64,000 nt of DNA from Nosema muscidifuracis (lineage: Eukaryota > Microsporidia > Nosematidae): contig JAIOKI010000028.1 of assembly GCA_028335825.1 (NCBI GenBank), positions 124,001 through 188,000 of the forward strand. Direction: 5' to 3'. A program made the position numbers and the translations under genes. Below the pieces are notes generated by a model. That model saw nothing but the letters and a program-made list of their open reading frames with translations, was not told where the DNA came from and did not search any database. Numbering within the stretch: position 1 is the stretch's first letter; every line of letters starts with the position of its first letter. Shown one piece after another: positions 13,173 through 21,740 of the stretch.

Positions 13173-14408
13173 CACCAGGTTGATTCTGCCTGACGTAGAC
13201 GCTATTCCCTAAGATTAACCCATGCATGTTTTTGAAGAAGTATCTGAAAAATGGACTGCTCAGTAATACTCACTTTATTTTATGTATATTGATGATAACT
13301 ACGTTAAAGTGTAGATAATTGTATACAGTAAGAGTGAGACCTATCAGCTAGTTGTTAAGGTAATGGCTTAACAAGGCAGTAACGGGTAACGGTATTACTT
13401 TGTAATATTCCGGAGAAGGAGCCTGAGAGACGGCTACTAAGTCTAAGGATTGCAGCAGGGGCGAAACTTGACCTATGGATTTTGTCTGAGGCAGTTATGG
13501 GAAGTAATAGATATTGTTTCATATTGTAAAAACATATGAGGTGATTAATTGGAGGGCAAATCAAGTGCCAGCAGCCGCGGTAATACTTGTTCCAAGAGTG
13601 TGTATGATGATTGATGCAGTTAAAAAGTCCGTAGTTTATTTTTAAGAAGCAATATGAGGTGTACTGTATAGTTGGGAGAGAGATGAAATGTGACGACCCT
13701 GACTGGACGAACAGAAGCGAAAGCTGTACACTTGTATGTATTTTTTGAACAAGGACGTAAGCTGGAGGATCGAAGATGATTAGATACCATTGTAGTTCCA
13801 GCAGTAAACTATGCCGACGATGTGATATGAGTATTTGTATTACATAATAGAAATTCGAGTTTTTTGGCTCTGGGGATAGTATGATCGCAAGATTGAAAAT
13901 TAAAGAAATTGACGGAAGAATACCACAAGGAGTGGATTGTGCGGCTTAATTTGACTCAACGCGAGGTAACTTACCAATATTTTATTATTCAGCGAGAATG
14001 TTATTTGAGAATGATAATAGTGGTGCATGGCCGTTTTCAATGGATGCTGTGAAGTTTTGATTAATTTCAACAAGACGTGAGACCCTTATAGACAGACACA
14101 ATCAGTGTAGGAAGGAAAGGATTAAAACAGGTCCGTTATGCCCTCAGACATTTTGGGCTGCACGCGCAATACAATAGATATGAATCTTTATGGGATAATA
14201 TTTTGTAAGAGATATTTGAACTTGGAATTGCTAGTAAATTTTATTAAATAAGTAGAATTGAATGTGTCCCTGTTCTTTGTACACACCGCCCGTCGCTATC
14301 TAAGATGATATATGTTGTGAAATTAGTGTAAACTACTTGAACAAGATGTATTAGATCTGATATAAGTCGTAACATGGTTGCTGTTGGAGAACCATTAGCA
14401 GGATCATA
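13173..14408 (+). rRNA. Small-subunit (16S-like) rRNA, microsporidian type
   Basis: Starts CACCAGGTTGATTCTGCCTG and ends near GGAGAACCATTAGCAGGATC. It holds the universal blocks in order: GTGCCAGCAGCCGCGGTAA (about 13565), AAAGAAATTGACGGAAG (about 13901) and GTACACACCGCCCGTCGC (about 14278). The length of about 1236 nt is far below the normal eukaryotic 1.8 kb and typical of Microsporidia, which lack many eukaryotic expansion segments. No insertion or break is visible and composition is clearly less AT-rich than the surroundings. Short reading frames on either strand here are shadows. Confidence 0.97.
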
Positions 14409-14589
14409 TCGAGTAACAGTTAATACAATATTTATTATATATGTTATACTATTATATATTTATTATATTATACTAATTTATATTTATTATATTATACTAA
14501 TATATTTATATTTATTAGATTATAATTATTATATATTTATATATATATGTTATACTAATATATATTATTTTATTTTACCCACACATGGG
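14409..14589 (+). other. Internal transcribed spacer with AT-rich tandem repeats
   Basis: A single spacer between SSU and LSU. The first 140 bases consist almost only of A and T, with imperfect tandem units of about 25-30 bases (TATTTATTATATTATACTAA and variants). Microsporidia have one ITS because 5.8S is not separated from the LSU. The exact 3' limit is uncertain by about 15 bases. Confidence 0.85.
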
Positions 14590-16141
14590 ATCAATAGGAT
14601 GCCACAGCGATGAAGGTCGTAGATGAATACGAAAGCATTGTTACCGAATATATACAGATGTGTATAGAGGACCCTTTGAACTTAAGCATATCATTAGAAG
14701 GAGGAAAAGAAACTAACCAGGATTTCTGTAGTAGCAGCGAGTGAACAAGAAGCAACCCGTGATTGTAATCCTATTGGAGATGTAAATCACTATTTTATTA
14801 CTTATTTGTACAGAATATAATATTCGTTAGTTGAATAAAATAGTAAGTATCAGCGAGTAGGGCTGCTTGGTAGTGCAGTCTGAATACAGGTAGAATGAGA
14901 TATCTAAGGTTAAATATAATGGCATACCGATAGCAAATAAGTACTGCGAAGGAATTTGTGAAAATGTGTGGGGCAGCCTTATGTTTAAGGACCCGTCTTG
15001 AAACACGGACCAAGGAGATTATAGTTATAGCAAGATAATGGCTCAGTCGTTATTAATATGACAAGTTATAACTATAAGACCCGAAACACAGTGAACTATG
15101 CATGTTCTGGTTGAAGATAAGCAACAGTTTATTGGAAGACCATAATCATTCTGACGTGCAAATCGATGATTTAAGATGTGTATAGTGGCGAAAGACCAAT
15201 CGAACTGTGTGGTAGCTGGTTCACAGCGAAATGTCTCTCAGGACAGCAGTCATTGTATATAGGACATAGATGTAGGACACTGTTATAGTCTCGACTATGA
15301 GAAATCTTTAATTCTATGGTCTTCTGTAGATTAGGTTTACAGAATGAATCTATTGTATGACTAGTGGGCACATGATTGTAAGAATGATGTGCAAAAAGGG
15401 ATGAACCTTATGGAACATTAAATATTCTGAATAGTAGACAGTATACCATAAATATGATGAATACATTGAGACAGTAGGGCGGTTGTTATGGAAGTAGAAA
15501 TCCGCTAAGAAACGTGTTACAACGTACCTACCGAATGTATTATTGTATAAAATGGAAGAAGATGACTACTTTTATGAGATGTTTCTATATGAGTATTTAG
15601 GTAGCTGTGCAATTTGTTTGTATTGAAGTATATGTGTGAATGTATATGGAAGAAACAAATGGGCCGATCTTGGAGGCAGTAACAATATATTTGTATAGAT
15701 ATAGACTAGGGTTTTCAATGGTATTGAAGTGAGTCGGTGTTATTGTAAAAACAAAGAAGATCAATAGTTCTTCACTTGACTACTGCAAGGCGACTTGATG
15801 ATGACAGTATATAAGCGGTGTAAGAAAAATGAATTAGACTGTGTGTACGTATGGATTGTCATGATAAGAAATACGTGTTATATGTATACTTGATAAAAAA
15901 GAAGTAGTGTAGCCGTACCTATACCGCATCAGGTGTCTTTGTATCATAACAGATATTTTAAATTAAAGTAAGTAAGGGAATTCGGCAAATTAGATCTGTA
16001 ACCTTGGGATAAAGATTGGCTCTAGCATGCTAGAACTTTTACTATGTAAGGAATCTGACTGTTTATTAAAAACATAGCTTTTTGTATTACAAGAAGTGAA
16101 TTCTGCCCAGTGCATTTATTGTTAAAGTTGTGTAAGCGAAT

Positions 16142-16194
<53 letters not shown>

Positions 16195-16293
16195 TTAATT
16201 GGTGACGCGCATGAATGGAGCAACGAGATTCCTACTGTCCCTACTTACAATTTTGTGAAACCACGAGACAAGGGAACGGGCTTGTTGTATATC

Positions 16294-16325
<32 letters not shown>

Positions 16326-16760
16326 TTAGTATGTTCTAATAATTATTCGGTATATTGTAGAGAGGTGGGAGATGATTTGTGAAACCACTAGTATGTTTGA
16401 ATATTTGTTTATTTGGATATATGGGGAGTTTGGCTGGGGCGGTACAGCTGTTAAAAAGTAACACAGCTGTCCTAAGGTAGATGAATGATGGATGGTAACC
16501 ATCAGTTTATTATAAGGGAATAAATCTGCTTTACTTTATACATATGACTGTATTTAGTAGGGAAACCTTGGCCTAGCGATCCCAATTACATTCATTATGT
16601 ATTGGGTGATTGAAAAGTTACCACAGGGATAACTGGCTTGTAGCAGGCAAGCGATCATAGCGACTCTGCTTTTTGATTCTTCGATGTCGTCTCTTCTGAT
16701 CATCGTAGTGTATATGTTACGAAGTGTTGGATTGTTCACCCGGTAATGAGGAACGTGAGA

Positions 16761-16802
<42 letters not shown>

Positions 16803-17045
16803 TAAGTATTTTTGAGTGAACTTTGATAGTACGAGAGGAACTCTAAGTGATGACCACTGGTAGTGCGATTAACTATTAAGTTATGTTGCTTAGCTACGTC
16901 GTTTCGATTAAGGCTGAAAGCCTCTTAAGCCTGAAGCGTAGCTCAAAGATACATTTAGGAGAATACTACTCTATTAAGCAGAACTGTAAGAATGAAGGTG
17001 TATGCCGACATTTTGAGGTTACTGCTTTTTGTATTACAGTGTAGG
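14590..17045 (+). rRNA. Large-subunit (23S-like) rRNA with fused 5.8S
   Basis: The 5' part carries the 5.8S-like block (GCGATGAAGGTCGTAGATGA at about 14607) running without a spacer into CCTTTGAACTTAAGCATATC (about 14670), the usual 28S start. Further conserved blocks include the domain IV sequence ACTATGACTCTCTTAAGGTA (about 16157), the peptidyl-transferase region ACCACAGGGATAACTGGCTT (about 16620) and the sarcin-ricin loop AGTACGAGAGGAAC (about 16829). At about 2.45 kb it is short, as in Microsporidia. Fusion of 5.8S to LSU is a known microsporidian trait. The 3' end is placed near 17045 by conservation and is uncertain by some tens of bases. Confidence 0.95.
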
Positions 17046-17106
17046 TGTGTATGTAATTTTTATAGTTAAGATTGTTAATAAGAAATGTTACTAGGAATAT
17101 AATTTT

Positions 17107-17489
17107 AAGTAAATTGTTCAAACAAAAAATCAAATATGTTATGTAAAAGTAAGGTGTAATTTAATTAGATGGTCTTCTGCGTTAGCTAATGCTCGTAGAA
17201 TCCCTCAGTATTATAGAGAACATTGCTTTCTATGTGATGGACCTCAAGAAAATATAGAACACTTTCTGATGAGAGGTCGGGCATGATACTGTATTACTTT
17301 CGCTGGACTGAGTTGTGTTCTTAATTGGTGTATTGAGCCAGGCGATACGTTCCTACCTGTCTCTTGACAGGTTATAGCCTTCATGGCTATGACTTTAAGT
17401 AGTCCTAAGGGAACGACATTTTCTCCTAAAAGCGAGGCCGTAAAGGTATGCTGGCGTGTAAAGCGCACTATTGATGTTTGTTTAAAAAT
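17107..17489 (+). mobile_element. APE-type LINE fragment: ORF2 3' end plus 3' UTR
   Basis: Begins about 60 bases after the LSU 3' end. 17107-17268 aligns with 19859-20022, the C-terminal part of LINE ORF2 including the start of its CCHC finger (CFLCDGPQENIEHF). It is followed by the LINE 3' UTR with the structured RNA element. Homology with the 3' UTR copy at 50.5 kb continues to about 17485 (shared GTGTAAAGCG then TATTGAT), and the intact ORF1 begins at once. This is a 5'-truncated copy whose 3' end abuts the next LINE copy; no simple-repeat tail remains between them. Confidence 0.8.
17302..17467 (+). ncRNA. Putative structured RNA element of LINE 3' UTR, copy A
   Basis: Sequence starts CTGGACTGAGTTGTG. 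Helices seen: P1 17348-17353 with 17410-17415 (CGTTCC/GGAACG); P2 17356-17361 with 17366-17371 (CCTGTC/GACAGG); P3 17374-17379 with 17385-17390 (ATAGCC/GGCTAT); P4 17391-17394 with 17401-17404 (GACT/AGTC); P5 17423-17425 with 17434-17436; P6 17437-17439 with 17453-17455. P1 encloses P2-P4, a four-way junction. The same fold with changed base pairs occurs in copy B. The function is inferred, not known: RT recognition signal is the most likely. Confidence 0.65.
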
Positions 17490-19395
17490 GGGGTTAGACA
17501 ATTGTAAAAAAAACACTCCGCAGAGATGCAGCACAAACGAGGACTTACCAACCTCAAAAGTACAGAAAGATAGTCAAACATCTTTACTGGAAGGAATTAA
17601 AAGTAGTTATGGTACTCTTAGCTCTGGTAATGCTCAGTACTATGACATAAAAAAATTGAATAGTCTCTATTCAAAAACAGAAGTTTTGTTTGAAAAAGCA
17701 AGTAAAAATTTTTATCATATTGATAAAGAAAAGAACAGAGATATTTACAACATCTCTAGATACTCATTAAGTCTGATAGACTTGATTAAGCTCCAAGATG
17801 CACATGTTAAGTCGTGTCAACGTGAGCTGAGTACACAAAAGAAGAAGTATGAATTACTTCAAAAACAAGTGAATGATCTCATCAACCGTGTCAATCATGA
17901 TGATGTCAACAAAGTAAACACTGAGTCATTGAATGAAGTGAAGCAGGAAACTGCAACAAAAGACAAAGATCGAACTCCTCATCCGGATAACTCGATTGTA
18001 AAAGAGGATGGTAAGGTCACCATGCCATCTCAAATAACAAGCATTGGATCGCCCAAGTCCTCTGCACTATCAGTCTTCCTTTCCAAGGTAGCAAAAGCTT
18101 CCTGCAAAGGCAGGAAACCAAAGAGTCCCATTCTTTTAAAGAGAACATCTGAAGAAGGATGGACAAAGGTCGTAGCCAGCTACGGAAGATCAGTAGTGGT
18201 CAAAAAAGACAGTCTATTGGCTGATAAAATGGAAGTTATCGATGACAACAGGTATACCTCACTAATGCCTGATTGGATTCGTAACATTAACAACAGTGAA
18301 GAGTCATCTGATGACTCTAATGATAAGAGTTATCCCTTAGCTTATCTAGGGGATCCTAAAAGACAGCAGAGGTCGAAACGCCTTGATAAAAGTAACTACC
18401 CTCTGAGGCTATCAGAGGATGTAAAAAAAGAAAAGGAGCCGAAACACTCCATAAAAGATAGTATACATCTAGATGCCAATATGTGTAATCTAGATGTTAT
18501 CACAAAAGGAGGTCTCCAAGGGCCTATGATAGTAGACCACAAAGCGACTGACATCTTAATTGAGTCTGTAGAGTCCTTTGTGGAAACAATAGAAGAGGAA
18601 CAATTTTCTAAGTTGCATAACTTGCAAGAGACTAAGAAAAATGTTGTACTCAACAAAAGGGAGAAGTCGAAACGCTTCACAAATAAAAACTACCCTAAGG
18701 TTGGCAAGCCAAAGGATGTTCTAAAAGTTCCCAATAAAACCACTAAGGGAAGTGTGGTATCACACAAACAAAAGAAAAATCTCTTAAAGAGACTTAGAGA
18801 AGATTCAGCTCATAAAAAAGTTGAAATAAAAAATTTTATTGCTCCTAAAATGAAGGACAATAAAGATAACAAACCAGTAAAGAAGAATACTGGAGAAAAA
18901 TGGACAGATAAGCTGTCTAGAGAAGAACTCCTTAAAATCATGCTTGAGGGGAAGAAACCAGCCGAAAATAAGTATCGGCTGGTTACAATGGAAGGTCTAC
19001 CATCAGGGGAGGGCCATAAAAATTTAGCTGTCCGGGCTAAGATACTAGGTGTTAAGGAATCAGATATTCCTTACATAAAAGATATCAGTGGGAAGACGAT
19101 CTTTTTAGTAAGATATGAAGCTGTTTTGAGAGTGGTAGACAGTCTTTGTAGAATTGCTGAGGGAGTCAGATGCCTGTCTGAGCCAAATGCTTTGAGACAG
19201 TTCTTGTCTTATAATAAAGATAAAATAGTAGCAGATCTTGCTGGTATTAAAAAAAGCTGGAAGTCTTTTGTTCCTCTGAAAAAGTCTATAAAAGTTATAG
19301 TACGATGTCTTAATGATTTGGAGACAAGTATGTTAAAAAAGTTTGCTTTAGATGATGAAGCTATAAAAGATATTCTGGAGGCTAATGGACCCTGA
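17488..19395 (+). CDS. LINE ORF1 protein, intact (about 635 aa)
   Basis: The only long open frame in the window. It is open from 17383, but the first 35 codons lie inside the upstream copy's structured 3' UTR, so Met36 (17488), exactly where that homology ends, is the likelier start. Residues about 102-140 form a Lys/Glu/Gln-rich stretch likely to be a coiled coil. The middle is charged and low in complexity, with a short internal repeat (SKRLDKSNYP near 18370 and SKRFTNKNYP near 18666). From about residue 469 (EKWTDKLSREELL) a globular C-terminal domain recurs in diverged copies at 20.7, 21.57 and 55.6 kb. By analogy with two-ORF LINEs it should bind element RNA; I see no zinc knuckle and no known fold. 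Its last codons overlap the ORF2 start. Confidence 0.85.
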   Translation: MGLDNCKKNTPQRCSTNEDLPTSKVQKDSQTSLLEGIKSSYGTLSSGNAQYYDIKKLNSLYSKTEVLFEKASKNFYHIDKEKNRDIYNISRYSLSLIDLIKLQDAHVKSCQRELSTQKKKYELLQKQVNDLINRVNHDDVNKVNTESLNEVKQETATKDKDRTPHPDNSIVKEDGKVTMPSQITSIGSPKSSALSVFLSKVAKASCKGRKPKSPILLKRTSEEGWTKVVASYGRSVVVKKDSLLADKMEVIDDNRYTSLMPDWIRNINNSEESSDDSNDKSYPLAYLGDPKRQQRSKRLDKSNYPLRLSEDVKKEKEPKHSIKDSIHLDANMCNLDVITKGGLQGPMIVDHKATDILIESVESFVETIEEEQFSKLHNLQETKKNVVLNKREKSKRFTNKNYPKVGKPKDVLKVPNKTTKGSVVSHKQKKNLLKRLREDSAHKKVEIKNFIAPKMKDNKDNKPVKKNTGEKWTDKLSREELLKIMLEGKKPAENKYRLVTMEGLPSGEGHKNLAVRAKILGVKESDIPYIKDISGKTIFLVRYEAVLRVVDSLCRIAEGVRCLSEPNALRQFLSYNKDKIVADLAGIKKSWKSFVPLKKSIKVIVRCLNDLETSMLKKFALDDEAIKDILEANGP

Positions 19396-20261
19396 AAATA
19401 AAGTTCTAAATATTGATTTATTACGATTCACTCTAAGGAATCAAAAAACTTCTTTATTTAAGCTTCTTAGAAGCAACGAAAGTATTTGTATTGATGTAAG
19501 TTACAAACTTATTAAAATCAAAAGTAAATGTCATTCGAGATCCCTCGGAGTTTAACAGGATTCAAATACAAGCAGCTCTAAATCGCTTTAGAGCATTAAG
19601 GAAGTGGAAACACAACAAAACTATAATCTCGGAATTTGTAGAACAAGTTCCAAGAGCCAAAAAGACTACATGGAGTTCAAGAACTCGACGGTGGTGTAAA
19701 AGATATGTCGGACACGACTATGAAAGTATTGACTACAAAGTAGCCAAAAAAAGAATAATAGAGGTATTGAAAGGTAGGAGATCCTATAATACTACCATAG
19801 CATCCTCACTAGCAGCACAGTATGGTATATTTGAGTCTCAACTCAAGTACATACTAACACAAGTAAATTGCTCAAACAAAAATCAAATTTACACTAAAAT
19901 AAGGTGTAATTTAATTAGATGGTCTTCTGCGTTAGCTAATGCTCGTAGAATCCCTCAGTATTATAGAGAACATTGCTTTCTATGTGAGGGAGAACAGGAA
20001 AATCTTGAACATTTCCTGTTAGATTGTCCATCCTTATCTGAGACAAGATCTCTTTATGAGAACAAAATTACAGAGTTGATACCTTCAACTCTGACAAAAA
20101 TGGAACAAGTTAAGATGATCATTTGGAACATCAATGACATTAAAACTTGTTCAACAGGAAGAAAAGCTCTACTTGCAAGAGTAGAATTTCTTGATAAAAT
20201 GATAGTACAAAGATATATCATTGTACAACAAAAGTGCAGACTTCATGTCTCATCAGAGTAA
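19385..20261 (+). pseudogene. LINE ORF2, internally deleted (AP-endonuclease start + C-terminus)
   Basis: ORF2 begins at ATG 19385 (MDPENKVLNIDLLRF), overlapping the ORF1 stop by 11 bases in another frame. About 45 codons resemble the first strand and helix of a LINE AP-endonuclease. Near 19520 the reading shifts directly into the region after the reverse transcriptase (RIQIQAALNRFRALRKW onward, frame of 19767), open to 20261. So most of the endonuclease and all RT catalytic motifs are missing. The C-terminal part has a finger CFLCEGEQENLEHFLLDC (C-x2-C-x8-H-x4-C) near 19975-20028, as in many APE-type LINEs. This copy cannot move on its own. Confidence 0.8.
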
Positions 20262-20640
20262 AATCTGATACAAAAGTAGCTAATTTATTAGCAACAAAAG
20301 AATTAAATTCTGACCTGGGAGGGGTTTGGCTTAAAGCTGCATATTATGCCGTAGCATTCCGCTGAACTGAGTTGTGTTCTTAAATGGTGTATTGAACCAG
20401 GCGATAACCCAAAATCCTGCTGAACGCAGGTCTCAGTCATTATGACTGAAGGATTTTAATTAATCCTAAGGGGTTCCCAATCTTCCTACAAGCAAGACCT
20501 TCATGGTATGCTGGTGTGTGTCACCAAATATTGGATGTAGAAGTTTTTACTTGCCGTGTGGCTTTTCTTTCTTATCTCAATAAATTATTTTATTTTTTTT
20601 TTTTATTTCAATAAATTATTTTATTTTTATTTTTTTTTAA
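20262..20640 (+). mobile_element. LINE 3' UTR and AT-rich tail
   Basis: The 3' UTR of the 17.4 kb LINE. After the structured element (copy B) comes a stretch ending in a duplicated TCAATAAATTATTTTATTT unit with T-runs at 20574-20638, which probably represents the element's simple-repeat tail. The next LINE fragment follows directly. Confidence 0.7.
20361..20525 (+). ncRNA. Putative structured RNA element of LINE 3' UTR, copy B
   Basis: Same order of helices as copy A with many paired changes: P1 20406-20410 with 20471-20475 (AACCC/GGGTT); P2 20416-20420 with 20426-20430 (CCTGC/GCAGG); P3 20433-20438 with 20444-20449 (TCAGTC/GACTGA); P4 20452-20455 with 20462-20465 (GATT/AATC); P5 20482-20484 with 20494-20496 (CTT/AAG); P6 20497-20499 with 20513-20515 (ACC/GGT, loop 13 nt as in A). 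A further short stem GGTG/CACC at 20513-20525 would compete with P6. Confidence 0.65.
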
Positions 20641-20644
20641 AGTA

Positions 20645-21560
20645 GTTTCTTACAAGAAAACATTCCATGAAGTGTCACATGGCAACAAGAATGTTCTTCT
20701 AAAGAAGAAAGAAAATATTGAAAATAGAGTTTCAAAGAAAAAAATAGCCCTCAATATGGCTAGCAAAAAGAACATTGAGAGAGAGACTCAAAGTAAGAGG
20801 GCCCCAGTAAAACCACAGAAAAACTGGGCCAAGGAGCTATCAAAGGAAGGCAAATCTCCATCCAACTGCAAGTTTAGATGTGTTCTGATGTCTGGGCTTG
20901 CCACAGAAGGGAAGCATCAATCAAGAGACACGTGGGCTGCTCTGCTGGATGTGGAGACAAAGGATCTCCCTTTGATAAAAATATTTGACGATAATGACAT
21001 CATGTTACTACTGGTTAGAGAAAGTGTCTGTTACAGTGTGACTGAGAAAATAAAAAGCTGTTTTTAAAGAAGTCAGATTTTGTGAAGTTGAGATGTTCTT
21101 TAAAGAATTCCTCACCACAAAGAAAGAAGTTGTGTTGGGAGAGTTACTGAGGCTCTCCAAAACTTACAGTAAGTTTATACCACTTGTAGAAGCGTAAAGT
21201 ATATTAAGAAAGTGTTAAGTAAAGAGGACCCAGACTATGGGTCTTTTGTATACTTAGGAAAGATGACGGGTGAGCCTGCCCGAGAGAAAAAAGACTCTAG
21301 AAATGAATAAAATATTCAGTATATCTAGGTCCTGTTTTTATAGGAAATTTTCTTCCTTTAAAAAGAAAAATTTGTTTAACTTACTAGATAAGAAAATCTA
21401 TGATTTAGTTGAATCAAGAAAAATTAGTAGTACAATTATTCATTCCAAAAGGCTTAAGTGTCTAAAGTCTCTCATAATGAGAAGAAATATATGGAGGAGA
21501 AGAGTACAAGAAAATATTGTGTTATATAAGAAAGAGTCCTCCCTAGAAAACCAACCGATA
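20645..21560 (+). pseudogene. Second LINE subfamily: ORF1 C-terminus and ORF2 start
   Basis: 20672-21067 encodes an ORF1 C-terminal domain (KNWAKELSKEGKSPSNCKFR ... LLLVRES) related to, but well diverged from, the intact ORF1. A shifted continuation reaches about 21260 (DPDYGSF). An ORF2 start follows near 21300 (MNKIFSISRSCFYRKFSSF). The same pair of blocks occurs in the minus-strand copy at 55-56 kb, so this is a separate subfamily. Frame 21270-21581 runs on into Lys/Arg-rich sequence without RT motifs. Truncated at both ends and broken. Confidence 0.65.
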
Positions 21561-21564
21561 GTTG

Positions 21565-21740
21565 TTTTCGGCTGGTTATAATGGAAGGTCTATCATCAGG
21601 AGAAGGCCATAAAAATTTAGCTATATGGGCTAAGATATTGGGTGTTAAGAAGTCAGACATTCCTTACATAAAAGATATCAGTGGGAAAACGATTCTCTTA
21701 GTAAGATATGAAGCTGTTTGGAGAGTGGCAGATTGTTTTG
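21565..21740 (+). pseudogene. LINE ORF1 C-terminal fragment
   Basis: About 170 bases align with 18975-19142 of the intact ORF1 at roughly 90% identity (codes for GLPSGEGHKNLA and the following KDISGKTI region in the intact copy). It is joined out of frame to the preceding LINE piece and ends abruptly. It belongs to the first subfamily, so three separate LINE pieces sit side by side here. Confidence 0.8.

Noticed and set aside
13355-13564. Minus-strand frame of 69 codons within the SSU
   Set aside because: It overlaps highly conserved SSU rRNA; a shadow frame. The same applies to minus frames at 14798-15013, 15171-15371 and 16554-16739 in the LSU.
14374-14613. Plus-strand frame of 79 codons across SSU end, ITS and LSU start
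   Set aside because: The frame is open only because the ITS is AT-repeat sequence (Tyr/Ile codons); it spans two rRNA boundaries.
17342-17415. tRNA or tRNA-like gene because of the cloverleaf shape
   Set aside because: P1 with three hairpins recalls a cloverleaf, but stem lengths, TPC-loop consensus and A/B-box sequences do not fit a tRNA.
17302-17415. Link to LSU rRNA domain IV because of shared CTATGACT and TAAGG words
   Set aside because: Short words only, in different spacing; no extended alignment with 16150-16180.
17302-17467. Hammerhead or HDV-like ribozyme in the LINE RNA element
   Set aside because: No CTGATGA/GAAA hammerhead core, and the helix order does not form the nested double pseudoknot of HDV-like ribozymes. 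Left as an unknown structured RNA.
17383-17487. First 35 codons of the ORF1 frame as genuine N-terminus
   Set aside because: This segment is the structured 3' UTR of the upstream LINE copy, homologous to non-coding copies B and C; Met36 at 17488 is the better start, though use of 17383 is not excluded.
17244-17534. Minus-strand frame of 96 codons
   Set aside because: Antisense to the LINE 3' UTR and ORF1 start; no family signature. The minus frame 18396-18680 is likewise antisense to ORF1.
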